Shown here piece after piece: positions 25,153 through 34,109 of a stretch of 37,814 nt of DNA. Under the pieces are notes generated by a model that saw nothing but the letters and a program-made list of their open reading frames with translations, did not search any database and was not told the origin of the DNA. Each line of letters begins with the position of its first letter. Position 1 is the first letter of the stretch. Made by a program: the position numbers and the translations under genes. Source of the stretch: an uncultured Lachnospiraceae bacterium (GTDB taxonomy: Bacteria; Bacillota; Clostridia; Lachnospirales; Lachnospiraceae); assembly GCA_945949045.1 (NCBI GenBank), contig CAMFDG010000019.1, positions 1 to 37,814 on the forward strand, read 5' to 3'.

Positions 25153-26997
25153 ATGACAACAACCAGAGATGATATTCGTAACATTGCAATTATCGCCCAC
25201 GTTGATCACGGCAAAACGACCCTGGTGGACGAGCTGTTAAAGCAGAGCGGCGTATTCAGAGAGAATCAGGAGGTCCAGGAGCGCGTCATGGATTCCAACG
25301 ACATCGAGCGTGAGCGCGGTATCACGATTCTTTCCAAAAACACTGCAGTATTTTATAAGGGAACCAAGATCAATATTATCGACACTCCCGGACACGCCGA
25401 CTTCGGTGGCGAGGTAGAACGTGTCCTTAAAATGGTCAACGGCGTTGTCCTCGTGGTGGATGCCTTCGAGGGTACCATGCCCCAGACCAAATTCGTATTA
25501 ATGAAAGCACTGGCCTTAAATCTTCCGGTCATTGTCTGCATCAACAAAATTGACCGCCCGGAAGCACGTCCGGCTGAGGTCATCGATGAAGTATTAGAGT
25601 TGTTCATGGATCTGGACGCTTCCGATGAACAGTTAGACTGCCCCTTCATTTATGCTTCCGCCAGAGACGGCTATGCCATGTACAACCTGGATGACGAGAA
25701 GAAGGATATGACACCTCTCTTCGAGACCATCGTCAATTATATCCCGGCACCTACCGGCGACCCGGATGCCAACACCCAGGTACTGATCAGTACCATCGAC
25801 TACAACGAATATGTGGGCCGTATCGGTATCGGAAAAGTGGACAACGGCTCCCTCAAAGTTAATCAGGAGGCTGTTGTTGTCAACCACCATGACCCGGACA
25901 AGCTGGAAAAAGTAAGAATCAGTAAGCTCTATGAGTTTGACGGTCTGAATAAGGTAGATGTAACGGAAGCAAAGATTGGTTCCATCGTGGCTATTTCCGG
26001 AATTGCCGACATCCATATCGGAGATACCATCTGTGCCCCGGAGAATCCGGTAGCCATTCCGTTCCAGAAGATTTCCGAGCCCACCATTTCCATGAATTTT
26101 ATCGTAAATGACAGTCCTTTAGCCGGCCAGGAGGGAAAATACGTGACTTCCCGCCACATCCGTGACCGTCTGTTCCGGGAGCTTAATACCGACGTTTCTC
26201 TCCGGGTAGAGGAGACAGACAGCCCTGACAGCCTTAAGGTTTCCGGCCGTGGTGAGCTTCATCTTTCCGTTCTTATAGAGAATATGCGCCGCGAGGGTTA
26301 TGAATTCGCCGTCAGCAAAGCTGAGGTACTCTACAAAACCGACGAAAACGGCAAGAAACTGGAGCCAATGGAGATTGCTTACGTGGATGTCCCGGATGAA
26401 TTTTCCGGCACCGTTATTTCCAAGCTGCAGCAACGTAAGGGTGAGCTTCAGAACATGGGCTCCATCGCCGGCGGCTATACACGACTTGAATTTAAGATTC
26501 CATCCCGGGGTCTCATCGGCTACCGTGGTGAATTCATGACCGACACCAAGGGAAACGGGATCATCAATACGATCTTCGACGGCTATGAGCCCTTCCGAGG
26601 AGAGATTGCCTACCGCTCCACCGGTTCCCTGATTGCCTTCGAATCCGGCGAGTCTGTTACCTACGGACTTTTCTCCGCCCAGGAGAGAGGTACTCTCTTT
26701 ATCGGCCCCGGCGAAAAGGTATACTCCGGCATGGTCATCGGTCAGAGTTCCAAAGCCGAAGATATTGAACTTAATGTCTGCAAGAAAAAGCATTTGACCA
26801 ACACCAGATCCTCCTCCGCGGATGAAGCCCTCACCCTGGTTCCTCCAAAGAAGCTCAGCTTAGAACAGGCTCTGGATTTCATCGACACGGATGAACTTTT
26901 GGAGGTTACTCCGGAAAGTCTTCGTATCCGCAAGAGAATTCTGGATCCGACCCTTCGAAAGAGAGCCTATATTGCCAAAAAGAATGCAATGAAATAG
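25153..26997 (+). CDS. typA: Ribosome-associated translational GTPase TypA/BipA
   Basis: A 614-residue translation-factor GTPase that assists late ribosome assembly and stress growth. G motifs: AHVDHGKTTLVDELL (G1), RERGITI (G2), DTPGHADFGGE (G3), INKIDRPEARP (G4) and SARDGYA (G5). EF-G-like domains follow, then the TypA-specific C-terminal region (NTRSSSADEALTLVPP). AAGAAGG lies 7 bases before ATG 25153. It is the only plus-strand gene between 1902 and 32722 and is followed by a terminator and a hairpin array. Confidence 0.98.
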   Translation: MTTTRDDIRNIAIIAHVDHGKTTLVDELLKQSGVFRENQEVQERVMDSNDIERERGITILSKNTAVFYKGTKINIIDTPGHADFGGEVERVLKMVNGVVLVVDAFEGTMPQTKFVLMKALALNLPVIVCINKIDRPEARPAEVIDEVLELFMDLDASDEQLDCPFIYASARDGYAMYNLDDEKKDMTPLFETIVNYIPAPTGDPDANTQVLISTIDYNEYVGRIGIGKVDNGSLKVNQEAVVVNHHDPDKLEKVRISKLYEFDGLNKVDVTEAKIGSIVAISGIADIHIGDTICAPENPVAIPFQKISEPTISMNFIVNDSPLAGQEGKYVTSRHIRDRLFRELNTDVSLRVEETDSPDSLKVSGRGELHLSVLIENMRREGYEFAVSKAEVLYKTDENGKKLEPMEIAYVDVPDEFSGTVISKLQQRKGELQNMGSIAGGYTRLEFKIPSRGLIGYRGEFMTDTKGNGIINTIFDGYEPFRGEIAYRSTGSLIAFESGESVTYGLFSAQERGTLFIGPGEKVYSGMVIGQSSKAEDIELNVCKKKHLTNTRSSSADEALTLVPPKKLSLEQALDFIDTDELLEVTPESLRIRKRILDPTLRKRAYIAKKNAMK

Positions 26998-27015
26998 GAT
27001 TTTGTTCCCGTTTTT

Positions 27016-27060
27016 GCCCAGATTCCTGCAAGTTTTCAGGACATCTGGGCATAATTGTTT
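27016..27060 (+). terminator. Terminator of typA
   Basis: GCCCAGAT (27016-27023) pairs with ATCTGGGC (27043-27050), with an inner CCTG/CAGG pair. A T-rich run (TTGTTTTCTT) begins four bases later. It starts 18 bases after the typA stop codon. Confidence 0.7.
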
Positions 27061-27074
27061 TCTTAACCACATTA

Positions 27075-27370
27075 ATGGGCGACAGAAAACTTACACAGCA
27101 TCCTCCGCCCATTTTGAGTACACTCCAACATGAATTGTGGGCGACAGAGGCTTCACACTACCCTCATCGCCCAATTTTAACACTTCAAGGCACGAATCTC
27201 CTTCATTTTTTGGCGACAGGGACCTCTCGATTCCTCTATCGCCCATTTTCTGATACTCCCGACTAAAACTATGGGCGATAAAGACCTTATACTATCTCTA
27301 TCGCCCATTTCTCGGTACCACCAATATATTTTTGGGGTGACAAAGGCTTTGTTATGCCTCTGCCGCCCAA
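27075..27370. repeat. Array of five diverged tandem hairpins between typA and hflX
   Basis: Five units spaced about 62-72 bp each open with a TGGGCGA-like arm and close with TCGCCCA: 27076/27111, 27138/27173, 27210/27245, 27272/27307 and 27332/27370 (outer ends). Four are followed by ATTT or TTTT on the plus strand. Stems reach 9-15 bp with few mismatches. The spacers also share residual similarity, so the units come from an old tandem duplication. Differences are partly paired: unit 4 has GGGCGATA facing TATCGCCC, where other units have GACA. It occupies most of the 471-bp gap 26998-27468, the rest being the two flanking terminators. Not a CRISPR array. Confidence 0.85.
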
Positions 27371-27414
27371 CCTGACAATTTTCGTCCCTAAAAAATATCG
27401 CCACACGCAACAAC

Positions 27415-27459
27415 AGGGAAAGCCCCTGTTTCATCCTGTATATGGGATGTTACAGGGGC
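27415..27459 (-). terminator. Terminator of hflX
   Basis: GCCCCTGT (27422-27429) pairs with ACAGGGGC (27452-27459), and CATCC (27432-27436) pairs with GGATG (27445-27449). The minus strand continues with a short, impure T-run (TTTCCCTGTT). It lies 10 bases after the hflX stop codon. Confidence 0.7.
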
Positions 27460-27468
27460 CTGAAGAAC

Positions 27469-28713
27469 TTACAGCTTCCCATAAACCTCCATGGGCACAT
27501 AAGCCTTAATGGCAATTCCCTCCGGCACATACTCCTCAAAGATAAGCTCGCCGGAAGTACGGACCAGCTGGAGAATTCCGGCCTGTGCGTAGGGAATAAC
27601 ACGCTCTACATAGATCTTATCTTCCCTCAGCATCTCAACCAGCAGCGACTTTACGTCCTCCAGGCCCTCCTCCTTTGCCGCGGATATCATAAGAATATGA
27701 TCTGCCCGAAAATCCTGCAGGGGCTCTTCATGATCGGTCTGGTCCATCTTGTTAAACAACGTCACGATCTTTTTGTTATTCACGCCCAGCCGGTCTAAGG
27801 TTTCATAAACAATGTGCATCTGCTTATCCCGCTGAGGATTGGAGGCATCTACCACATGGAAAAGATAGTCTGCATATTTTGCCTCCTCCAGGGTACTCTT
27901 AAAGGCTTCAATCAAATGATGGGGGAGCTTCCGGATAAAACCTACGGTATCCGTAAGAAGCACCTTCTGGTGTCCCTCCAGTTCCAGCAGCCGTGTGGTA
28001 GGATCCAGCGTTGCAAACAGCTTATCCTCTTCCAGTACCTCGGCATGGGTGAGATGATTGAGAAGCGTAGATTTTCCGGCATTGGTATAGCCCACAATGG
28101 CCACCACCGGTACCGCATTCTTCTCCCGCTTCGCCCGGGTAATTTCCCGATGCTTCACCACTTCCTTAAGTTCCCGGTTCAGCTGAGCGATCCGGTCATT
28201 GATAAGACGTCTGTCGATCTCCAGCTTTTTCTCTCCCGGTCCTCTGGTTCCGATTCCGCCTCCCAGTCTGGACATGGATCTTCCAAGTCCGGCCAGACGG
28301 CTCAGACGGTACCGAAGCTGTGCCAGCTCCACCTGGATCTTTCCCTCACTGGTGGTAGCCCGGGCCGCAAAAATATCGAGAATGATCAGAGTTCGGTCCA
28401 TTACCTTGATATCCAGAAGATTCTCCAGGTTCTTGAGTTGTGCCGGTGTAAGCTCATCATCGCAGACGATGCCGGTAGCACCTGTCTGCAGCAGGAGCTC
28501 TGCGATCTCCTCCACCTTCCCGGTTCCCACATAAGTTCCCGGATGGATTCCCTCCCGTTTCTGGATCAGTTTTCCCACAACAGAAGCCCCTGCGGTTTTC
28601 ACTAACTCTGCCAGCTCCGCAAGGGAATCCTCCGCGTCATCCCCATCCTGTTCACTGATGCCCACAAGGATAACCTGTTCCTCCAGTTTTTCTGTCTCAA
28701 ATGCCTCTACCAT
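27469..28713 (-). CDS. hflX: Ribosome-associated GTPase HflX
   Basis: A 414-residue GTPase that splits stalled 70S ribosomes under stress. The N-terminal domain (about 1-190) ends in the glycine-rich LGGGIGTRGPGEKKLEIDRR segment typical of HflX. The G domain has IVGYTNAGKSTLLN (G1), ATLDPTTR (G2), LTDTVGFIRKLPHHL (G3), FNKMD (G4) and SAAKEEG (G5). Its ATG overlaps the stop of the TPR lipoprotein gene by one base (TAATG), so it is translated from that gene's mRNA. Confidence 0.97.
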   Translation of the reverse strand: MVEAFETEKLEEQVILVGISEQDGDDAEDSLAELAELVKTAGASVVGKLIQKREGIHPGTYVGTGKVEEIAELLLQTGATGIVCDDELTPAQLKNLENLLDIKVMDRTLIILDIFAARATTSEGKIQVELAQLRYRLSRLAGLGRSMSRLGGGIGTRGPGEKKLEIDRRLINDRIAQLNRELKEVVKHREITRAKREKNAVPVVAIVGYTNAGKSTLLNHLTHAEVLEEDKLFATLDPTTRLLELEGHQKVLLTDTVGFIRKLPHHLIEAFKSTLEEAKYADYLFHVVDASNPQRDKQMHIVYETLDRLGVNNKKIVTLFNKMDQTDHEEPLQDFRADHILMISAAKEEGLEDVKSLLVEMLREDKIYVERVIPYAQAGILQLVRTSGELIFEEYVPEGIAIKAYVPMEVYGKL

Positions 28714-29690
28714 TATCTCGTCTCCAAAAAAGTACTCTCTCTCTTTGCGTCCTCATCGGACGGATATTTGGACAAATAGTCCTTCATCATTTTCTTTGCC
28801 GAAGCAAAATCCCCACTGTGTTCATAGGCCGCAATGGCGCCCTTCATCAGGCTCTGGCGGTTTGGCACCTCCTCCATGGCAAGGGCTGCATTAAAGTAGG
28901 TCAGGGCCTCCTCATAATCCTCCTGCTCCATCTCATTGGAACCAAGCTCATACAAATCGTAGGAAGTTGCCGTACCGCTGTCCAGGTATTCCTTTACACA
29001 GGCTTTGGCCTTCTGGGGCTCTCCTCCCTGTTCGTAGGTCAATGCCAGATAATAGGAAGCAAGCGGGATCTCCCCCTCCTTTGCCTTGGTCAGATAGGAG
29101 ATCGCATTTTCCGTATCGTTCAAAAGATAGCAGATTCTGCCCTTGTACAAGGCATCTTCCGGCTTGTCCCCCTTGATCTCCAAAGCCTGGTTTAAGACCT
29201 TCTGCCCCTCTGCCTCCATATCGTGGTCCTTCATGGACTGATAAATTCCGATATAAAGTTCATAATTTTTCGGGCTCTTTTTCATTGCCTGCTGATAATC
29301 TGCACAGGCCTCCTCGTCCTTCCCCTGATCAAAATAGAGATTGCCTCTGAGGTAGTATGCCCGGGCATCCTTATTATAATCAATGATAACATTATAAGTT
29401 TCCAGAGCTCCCGTCGTGTCTCCGCTTCCAAGCTGTGCCTTCGCCTTGTAAAAACAGATGTCTATTTCCCGCTCTCCTACTTTTCCTACCGACTCATCCA
29501 GTGCATTCTGAAAGGCCGTAAGTGCATCCTCATACTCGCCGTTTTCCAGGCAGGTAATTCCGTATTGGCGATAAGCATCCTGTTCTGAATGATCCTTCTT
29601 TCCACAGGCTCCCATAGAAAAAATCAATATAGAAGAACAAGCGATCATCACTGCGCTATGTATCCATTTATGTATTACTTTCTGTTTCAT
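28713..29690 (-). CDS. TPR-repeat lipoprotein
   Basis: A 325-residue exported protein. The N-terminus has a hydrophobic segment and a lipobox ending at Cys29 (FSMGACGKK). The rest is built of helical tetratricopeptide repeats: about seven to eight units with repeated Y/A/F spacing such as CLENGEYEDALTAFQNAL and ELGSNEMEQEDYEEALTYF. TPRs bind proteins; the partner is unknown. It is the first gene of a two-gene operon with hflX, driven by a perfect consensus promoter. AAGGGAG precedes ATG 29690. Confidence 0.88.
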   Translation of the reverse strand: MKQKVIHKWIHSAVMIACSSILIFSMGACGKKDHSEQDAYRQYGITCLENGEYEDALTAFQNALDESVGKVGEREIDICFYKAKAQLGSGDTTGALETYNVIIDYNKDARAYYLRGNLYFDQGKDEEACADYQQAMKKSPKNYELYIGIYQSMKDHDMEAEGQKVLNQALEIKGDKPEDALYKGRICYLLNDTENAISYLTKAKEGEIPLASYYLALTYEQGGEPQKAKACVKEYLDSGTATSYDLYELGSNEMEQEDYEEALTYFNAALAMEEVPNRQSLMKGAIAAYEHSGDFASAKKMMKDYLSKYPSDEDAKRESTFLETR

Positions 29691-29743
29691 TTCCAGCTCC
29701 CTTACATTTTAATCTTATGAACCTTTTTCATGATGCTATCAAC

Positions 29744-29772
29744 ATTATAGTAAATGAAATCAGGAATGTCAA
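29744..29772 (-). promoter_or_regulatory. Consensus sigma-A promoter of the TPR lipoprotein-hflX operon
   Basis: Minus strand TTGACA (29772-29767), exactly 17 bp, TATAAT (29749-29744): a perfect match to consensus, predicting strong constitutive transcription. Confidence 0.88.
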
Positions 29773-29779
29773 AAGATAT

Positions 29780-29821
29780 AAAAAACGGACATACACAGGT
29801 TTTTGCCCTGCATACGTCCGT
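29780..29821 (-). terminator. Terminator of the DUF4190-like gene
   Basis: A long imperfect stem of about 15 bp (ACGGAC at 29785-29790, matched by GTCCGT at 29816-29821, continuing inward) is followed on the minus strand by TTTTTTATA. It lies 26 bases after the stop codon, just upstream of the next promoter. Confidence 0.85.
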
Positions 29822-29847
29822 CTGTTTTCTTTGTGGTGTGAACTCTC

Positions 29848-30159
29848 TTACTTCACCGCATTCATCATGATGATTACTCCGGCAGCTGAATTGATCAGTG
29901 TAATCAGAAGTCCGATGGAAGAACAGATGATACCTGCAATCGCCATCTTCTTTCCACCCTTCTTCATTCCGATTGCGCCCATCACAATACCAACGATGGA
30001 AACCGGATAACCAAACAGCGGAATGATCCATGCCAGGAAGCTTACGATTCCAAGCACTAAGGATGCAATGGACTGTCCCTTTTTCTCAGGCGGCATCACC
30101 GGGCCATTGTATAAATTCTGTTGATTCTGCTCACCATTATAAACATTAAAATCCGACAT
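29848..30159 (-). CDS. Small membrane protein, DUF4190-like
   Basis: A 103-residue protein. A hydrophilic Asn/Gln-rich start (about 1-27) is followed by ASLVLGIVSFLAWIIPLFGYPVSI and AIAGIICSSIGLLITLINSA, two membrane hairpins with the GxxxG(K) turn MGAIGMKKGGKK between them. This is the DUF4190 layout; function unknown. It is monocistronic: strong promoter upstream, strong terminator downstream. GGGAGGA lies before ATG 30159. Confidence 0.75.
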   Translation of the reverse strand: MSDFNVYNGEQNQQNLYNGPVMPPEKKGQSIASLVLGIVSFLAWIIPLFGYPVSIVGIVMGAIGMKKGGKKMAIAGIICSSIGLLITLINSAAGVIIMMNAVK

Positions 30160-30204
30160 AACTTAATCCTCCCTCATAAAAATTTTGCTTCTAAAGACTT
30201 TTTT

Positions 30205-30233
30205 ACTATACCAAATCTTTTCATGTCTGACAA
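30205..30233 (-). promoter_or_regulatory. Sigma-A promoter of the DUF4190-like gene
   Basis: Minus strand TTGTCA (30233-30228), 17-bp spacer, TATAGT (30210-30205), one mismatch in each hexamer. Confidence 0.75.
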
Positions 30234-30269
30234 GGGGAAAAACTGTTCAGTGAGCGCGTAATTATACCC

Positions 30270-30302
30270 TCAAAAAAAGAGCTTCTTTTCGAAGCTCTTT
30301 TT
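30270..30302 (-). terminator. Terminator of glgP
   Basis: AAAAAGAGCTTC (30274-30285) pairs perfectly with GAAGCTCTTTTT (30291-30302) around a 5-base loop, with a run of T on the minus strand after it. It ends the glgP transcript 16 bases after the stop; the symmetrical A/T flanks could make it work in both directions. Confidence 0.9.
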
Positions 30303-30317
30303 CTTATATCTTATTTC

Positions 30318-32570
30318 TTACTGTAATTTCCAGATATCCTCGTTGTACTGACGAATCGTACGATCGGAAGAGAAGAAGCCTGCCTTACTGATGTTAACGA
30401 TCATCTTCTTTGCCCACGCTGTGCGGTCTGCATAATCGTCATAAGCCTTTTCTCTGGTTTCCACGTAATCGTCAAAATCCGGGAAGGTCATGAACCAATC
30501 CTTGCCTAGAAGCTCACGATACAGTCTCTCCAGATTCTCCCTGCAGCCAACTGCCATCACCTCATCGCTGACGATAAAGTCCACGGCACGCTTTAAGTTC
30601 GCATTATTCTCGTAGTAGGTGATGGACTTGTAATCCCCTCTGTCATAACGGTCAATGACGGTCTGGGAGTCCTCACCAAAGGTATAAATATTGTCATCCC
30701 CCACTAACTCCGCAATCTCCACGTTCGCGCCATCCATGGTGCCAAGGGTAACGGCGCCGTTTAACATAAACTTCATGTTACCGGTTCCGGATGCCTCTTT
30801 GGAAGCCAGAGAAATCTGCTCGGAGATATCGCAGGCCGGAATCATTTTTTCTGCCATGGTCACATTGTAATTTTCTACCATATAAACTTTCAGGTACGGG
30901 CTTACCTCCGGATCATTGTTAATGATCTGCTGCAGGCAGAGGATCAGGTGAATGATATCCTTGGCGATGATATAGGCCGGAGCTGCCTTTGCACCGAAAA
31001 ATACCGTGATTGGTGTCTTCGGAAGCTTTCCTTCCTTGATTTCAAAATATTTATGGATCACATAAAGGGCATTCATCTGCTGTCTCTTATATTCATGGAG
31101 ACGCTTTACCTGGATATCGAAGATAGAATTTTCATCAATTTCCATACCCTGAGAAATCTTTAAGTATGCGGCAAGTTCTCTCTTCTTCTGATTCTTCACG
31201 GAGAGGAGCTTATTCAATACTGCCTCATCCTCTGCATACTGTCCCAGCTTCTCCAGCTCATCCGCATCCTTCTTCCAGCCCTCGCCAATCAGCTCGGTAA
31301 TCAATCCGGAAAGCTCCGGGTTACAAGCCATCAGCCAGCGGCGGAACGTAATTCCATTCGTCTTGTTATTGAATTTCTCCGGATACAGCTTGTAGAAATT
31401 ATTTAACTCGCTGTTCTTAAGGATCTCTGTGTGCAGGTATGCAACACCGTTAACACTGTAGCCGTAATGGATATCCATATGTGCCATGTGTACCAGACCA
31501 TCCTTAATGATATAGGTGCTCTCATCACTGACCTTAAGACGGATACGGTTGTCCAGTTCCCGGATAATCGGCAGCAGCTGCGGAACTGCTTTGATCAGGA
31601 AATCCATCGGCCACTTTTCCAGTGCCTCTGCGAGGATCGTGTGGTTCGTATAAGCACATACCCTGGAAACAATGGAAATGGCCTCATCCATGAGAATCCC
31701 TCTCTCCATCAGCTGACGGATCAGCTCCGGAATCACCATGGATGGATGGGTGTCGTTAATCTGAACTGCTGCATAATCTGCCAGGTCATGCAGATTGGAG
31801 CCCTTTTCCACTGCCTCGTCGAGAATCAGTCTTGCCGCGTTGCTGACCATAAAATACTGTTGGTACACACGAAGCAGTCTTCCCTGATCATCCGAGTCAT
31901 CCGGATACAGGAAAAGTGTCAGGTTCTTCTGAATCTGTCTCTTATCAAATTCAATCGTACTGCCTACGATGCTCTCATCTACCGATTCGATGTCAAACAG
32001 ATGAAGCTTTGTGGTACGGTTGTTGTAACCGATCACGTCCACGTCATACATTCTGGACTGCACGGTAAAACCGCCAAACTGCACCGGATAGGTCACATCC
32101 GTCTTTGTCAGCCAGCTGTGCTCCTGGATCCAGGGATTCGGTGTCTCCTTCTGAAGGTTGTTTTCAAATACCTGCTTAAAGAGACCAAAATGATAATTGA
32201 GTCCCACACCATCACCGTTTAAGCCCAGTGTGGCGATAGAATCCAAAAAGCAGGCTGCAAGACGTCCCAGTCCACCGTTTCCCAATGACGGTTCCGGCTC
32301 CACCTCTTCAATCTCTGCCATAGTCTTTCCGGAAGCCTCCAGCTCAGATTTCACGTTATCATAAATTCCCAGGTTAATCAGGTTGTTGGATAAGAGTTTT
32401 CCGATCAAAAACTCTGCTGAAATATAATACAGCTTTTTCTTTCCCTCATTTGTAATTTTCTCATCTGCAAGATACTTGACCATGTCAAGAAGTGCAAAAT
32501 AAACCTCCTGGTTTGTACACTTTTCGATGGTCTTGTTGTACTTCATAGATACAGCTTTCGATAATGTCAT
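30318..32570 (-). CDS. glgP: Glycogen/maltodextrin phosphorylase (GT35)
   Basis: A 750-residue PLP-dependent phosphorylase that releases glucose-1-phosphate from alpha-1,4-glucans. Family motifs: [19 protein letters not shown] near residue 95, [21 protein letters not shown], and the PLP-lysine region [15 protein letters not shown] followed by [12 protein letters not shown]. It is shorter than E. coli GlgP (about 815), mainly at the N-terminus, as in other clostridial forms. GGGAGGA precedes ATG 32570. It is monocistronic and divergent from an AraC-type regulator. No other glycogen genes are in the window. Confidence 0.97.
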   Translation of the reverse strand: MTLSKAVSMKYNKTIEKCTNQEVYFALLDMVKYLADEKITNEGKKKLYYISAEFLIGKLLSNNLINLGIYDNVKSELEASGKTMAEIEEVEPEPSLGNGGLGRLAACFLDSIATLGLNGDGVGLNYHFGLFKQVFENNLQKETPNPWIQEHSWLTKTDVTYPVQFGGFTVQSRMYDVDVIGYNNRTTKLHLFDIESVDESIVGSTIEFDKRQIQKNLTLFLYPDDSDDQGRLLRVYQQYFMVSNAARLILDEAVEKGSNLHDLADYAAVQINDTHPSMVIPELIRQLMERGILMDEAISIVSRVCAYTNHTILAEALEKWPMDFLIKAVPQLLPIIRELDNRIRLKVSDESTYIIKDGLVHMAHMDIHYGYSVNGVAYLHTEILKNSELNNFYKLYPEKFNNKTNGITFRRWLMACNPELSGLITELIGEGWKKDADELEKLGQYAEDEAVLNKLLSVKNQKKRELAAYLKISQGMEIDENSIFDIQVKRLHEYKRQQMNALYVIHKYFEIKEGKLPKTPITVFFGAKAAPAYIIAKDIIHLILCLQQIINNDPEVSPYLKVYMVENYNVTMAEKMIPACDISEQISLASKEASGTGNMKFMLNGAVTLGTMDGANVEIAELVGDDNIYTFGEDSQTVIDRYDRGDYKSITYYENNANLKRAVDFIVSDEVMAVGCRENLERLYRELLGKDWFMTFPDFDDYVETREKAYDDYADRTAWAKKMIVNISKAGFFSSDRTIRQYNEDIWKLQ

Positions 32571-32642
32571 TCTTTTGTCCTCCCAAACATGACGAACTTT
32601 TTCTTGTTGAAATTAAGTATATCCTCTTCTTGGGGAACCGTC

Positions 32643-32679
32643 TTGTCTTATCCGCGCAAAAACTGATACAATTCTATCA
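32643..32679. promoter_or_regulatory. Overlapping divergent promoters and palindrome between glgP and the AraC-type gene
   Basis: Plus strand: TTGTCT (32643-32648), 18 bp, TACAAT (32667-32672) for the regulator. Minus strand: extended -10 TGATAGAAT (32679-32671) for glgP. Both -10 elements sit inside the inverted repeat TGATA (32664-32668), 6 bp, TATCA (32675-32679). A second possible glgP -10 (TATACT) lies nearer the gene, within 32610-32630. The rest of the 151-bp gap shows nothing else. Confidence 0.45.
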
Positions 32680-32721
32680 TTTTTTATTTACAGCAGGGAA
32701 AAAATTTGCTACAGTAGAATT

Positions 32722-33606
32722 ATGAATATACTTGAATATGAGAATTATCATGAAAACATCAGACACGGGGACCTGGGCTTTCCCTACAATACCTATATTT
32801 GCACAATCCCGCTGGATTTTCCCAACGTGCCTCTGCACTGGCATGATGAAATGGAGCTGATCTATATCAAAAAGGGGCAGGGACTGATCACGGTAGATCT
32901 GGAAAAGTATCCGGTAAAGGGTCCGTCCCTCGCCGTCATCCTGCCGGGACAGCTTCATGCCATCGATTCTGTTGAATCCCGGCGCATGGAATACGAAAAT
33001 ATCATTTTTCATCCAAATATGCTATTTACAAAACAGGCGGACATTACCGCCTCCGGCTTCCTTTCCCCGCTTATGAACCGGGAGATCACTGTGCCCTGCG
33101 TTTTTACTCCTGACAATCTCTATTACAGGGAAGTAACGGCACCGATCGATGCCTGTGATGAAATCGGCAAAACCAAGCCCCAGGGCTACGAACTCTATAT
33201 TAAGGGGCAGCTCTTCCAGTTCTTTTATGTGCTGGACAATCATTTCCGCAATACCGGCAGCCAGACCGGCAATCAGAAAAAGCTGGACAAAATGAAGATT
33301 GTGCTGAAATATATTGAAAACCACTATCAGGACCGGATCACCATTGCGGATGTTTCGGCTGCCATCGGCTTTTCGGAATCCCATTTCATGCGTTATTTTA
33401 AAGAGGTCATGGGGACTTCCTTCGTGGACTACCTGCGGGAATTCCGCCTCACCATGGCCTCTCGGCTGCTTCGCTCCTCGGACAGTGCCATTCTGGACAT
33501 TGCAGCAGAGACAGGCTTCGATAATCTGTCTTATTTTAACCGGGTATTCAAGCAGAAGTACAACACAACTCCCAGCCGTTTCCGCAGGGAAAATCAAAAC
33601 AGGTAG
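32722..33606 (+). CDS. AraC family transcriptional regulator
   Basis: A 294-residue regulator. The N-terminal cupin-like sensor domain (about 1-160) shows PLHWHDEMELIYI and AVILPGQLHAI, typical of sugar-sensing AraC proteins. The C-terminal AraC DNA-binding domain (about 190-292) has two helix-turn-helix units: ITIADVSAAIGFSESHFMRYF and DIAAETGFDNLSYFNRVFKQ with TPSRFRRE. Divergence from glgP suggests control of glucan or sugar use (inference). ATG 32722 is the only reasonable start yet has no Shine-Dalgarno sequence, so translation may be weak. The 3' end overlaps the convergent PAP2 gene by 13 bases. Confidence 0.93.
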   Translation: MNILEYENYHENIRHGDLGFPYNTYICTIPLDFPNVPLHWHDEMELIYIKKGQGLITVDLEKYPVKGPSLAVILPGQLHAIDSVESRRMEYENIIFHPNMLFTKQADITASGFLSPLMNREITVPCVFTPDNLYYREVTAPIDACDEIGKTKPQGYELYIKGQLFQFFYVLDNHFRNTGSQTGNQKKLDKMKIVLKYIENHYQDRITIADVSAAIGFSESHFMRYFKEVMGTSFVDYLREFRLTMASRLLRSSDSAILDIAAETGFDNLSYFNRVFKQKYNTTPSRFRRENQNR

Positions 33607-34094
33607 AATCCGATACTCCAGGCCGCTGCTGCAAAGACAAAGGCCCCCAGAACATCACTGATAAAATGGATGCCGGTCACCACACGAATCACCGCAAGAA
33701 TCGCGGAAAAGCCCAAAAACAGTACACCGATTCCCACCAGCTGCGGCTGCAGGAAGAAAGTCATTGCAATGACCGCTGCCGAAAATACATGGCGGCTGGG
33801 GAAGGATTTTCCCCTGGTGTCCTTGGGAATCACAGGCTCTCTTTCGAATTGTTCATAAGGCCTTTTCCGATTGATCATCGCCCGGAAAACGGTCAGCAAA
33901 ATAAATCCATCCAGCGGAATGAGGATGGCTTTCAACAGCTGGGGACTTTTCTGCCAAAGCAGCCAGATCAAAAATATGGGATAGGACACAAAAATGATTC
34001 CTGTCAAAACGTCATTTACAATATGTAAGGACTTAGCCAGTTTCGGTCTGTCCCGAAATGGCTGAGTCATTTTCAGATAGCATTCTTTTGTCAT
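33594..34094 (-). CDS. PAP2 family membrane phosphatase
   Basis: A 166-residue protein with about five membrane segments and the three PAP2 motifs: NRKRPYEQF (KxxxxxxRP-type), KSFPSRHVFSA (PSGH-type with Arg) and RVVTGIHFISDVLG (SRxxxxxHxxxD-type). Expected to remove phosphate from undecaprenyl pyrophosphate or phosphatidic acid. It lies 15 bases after the Asn-rich lipoprotein gene, so it is probably read from that gene's sporulation-type promoter. Confidence 0.92.
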   Translation of the reverse strand: MTKECYLKMTQPFRDRPKLAKSLHIVNDVLTGIIFVSYPIFLIWLLWQKSPQLLKAILIPLDGFILLTVFRAMINRKRPYEQFEREPVIPKDTRGKSFPSRHVFSAAVIAMTFFLQPQLVGIGVLFLGFSAILAVIRVVTGIHFISDVLGAFVFAAAAWSIGFYLF

Positions 34095-34109
34095 AAGTAA
34101 AATCTCTTT

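Noticed and set aside
27075-27370. CRISPR array
   Set aside because: Units are palindromic along nearly their whole length, diverged from each other, unevenly spaced and without cas genes; they do not have constant repeats with unique spacers.
29702-29731. Short leader peptide MKKVHKIKM upstream of the TPR lipoprotein
   Set aside because: No Shine-Dalgarno site and no attenuation structure; nine codons can occur by chance.
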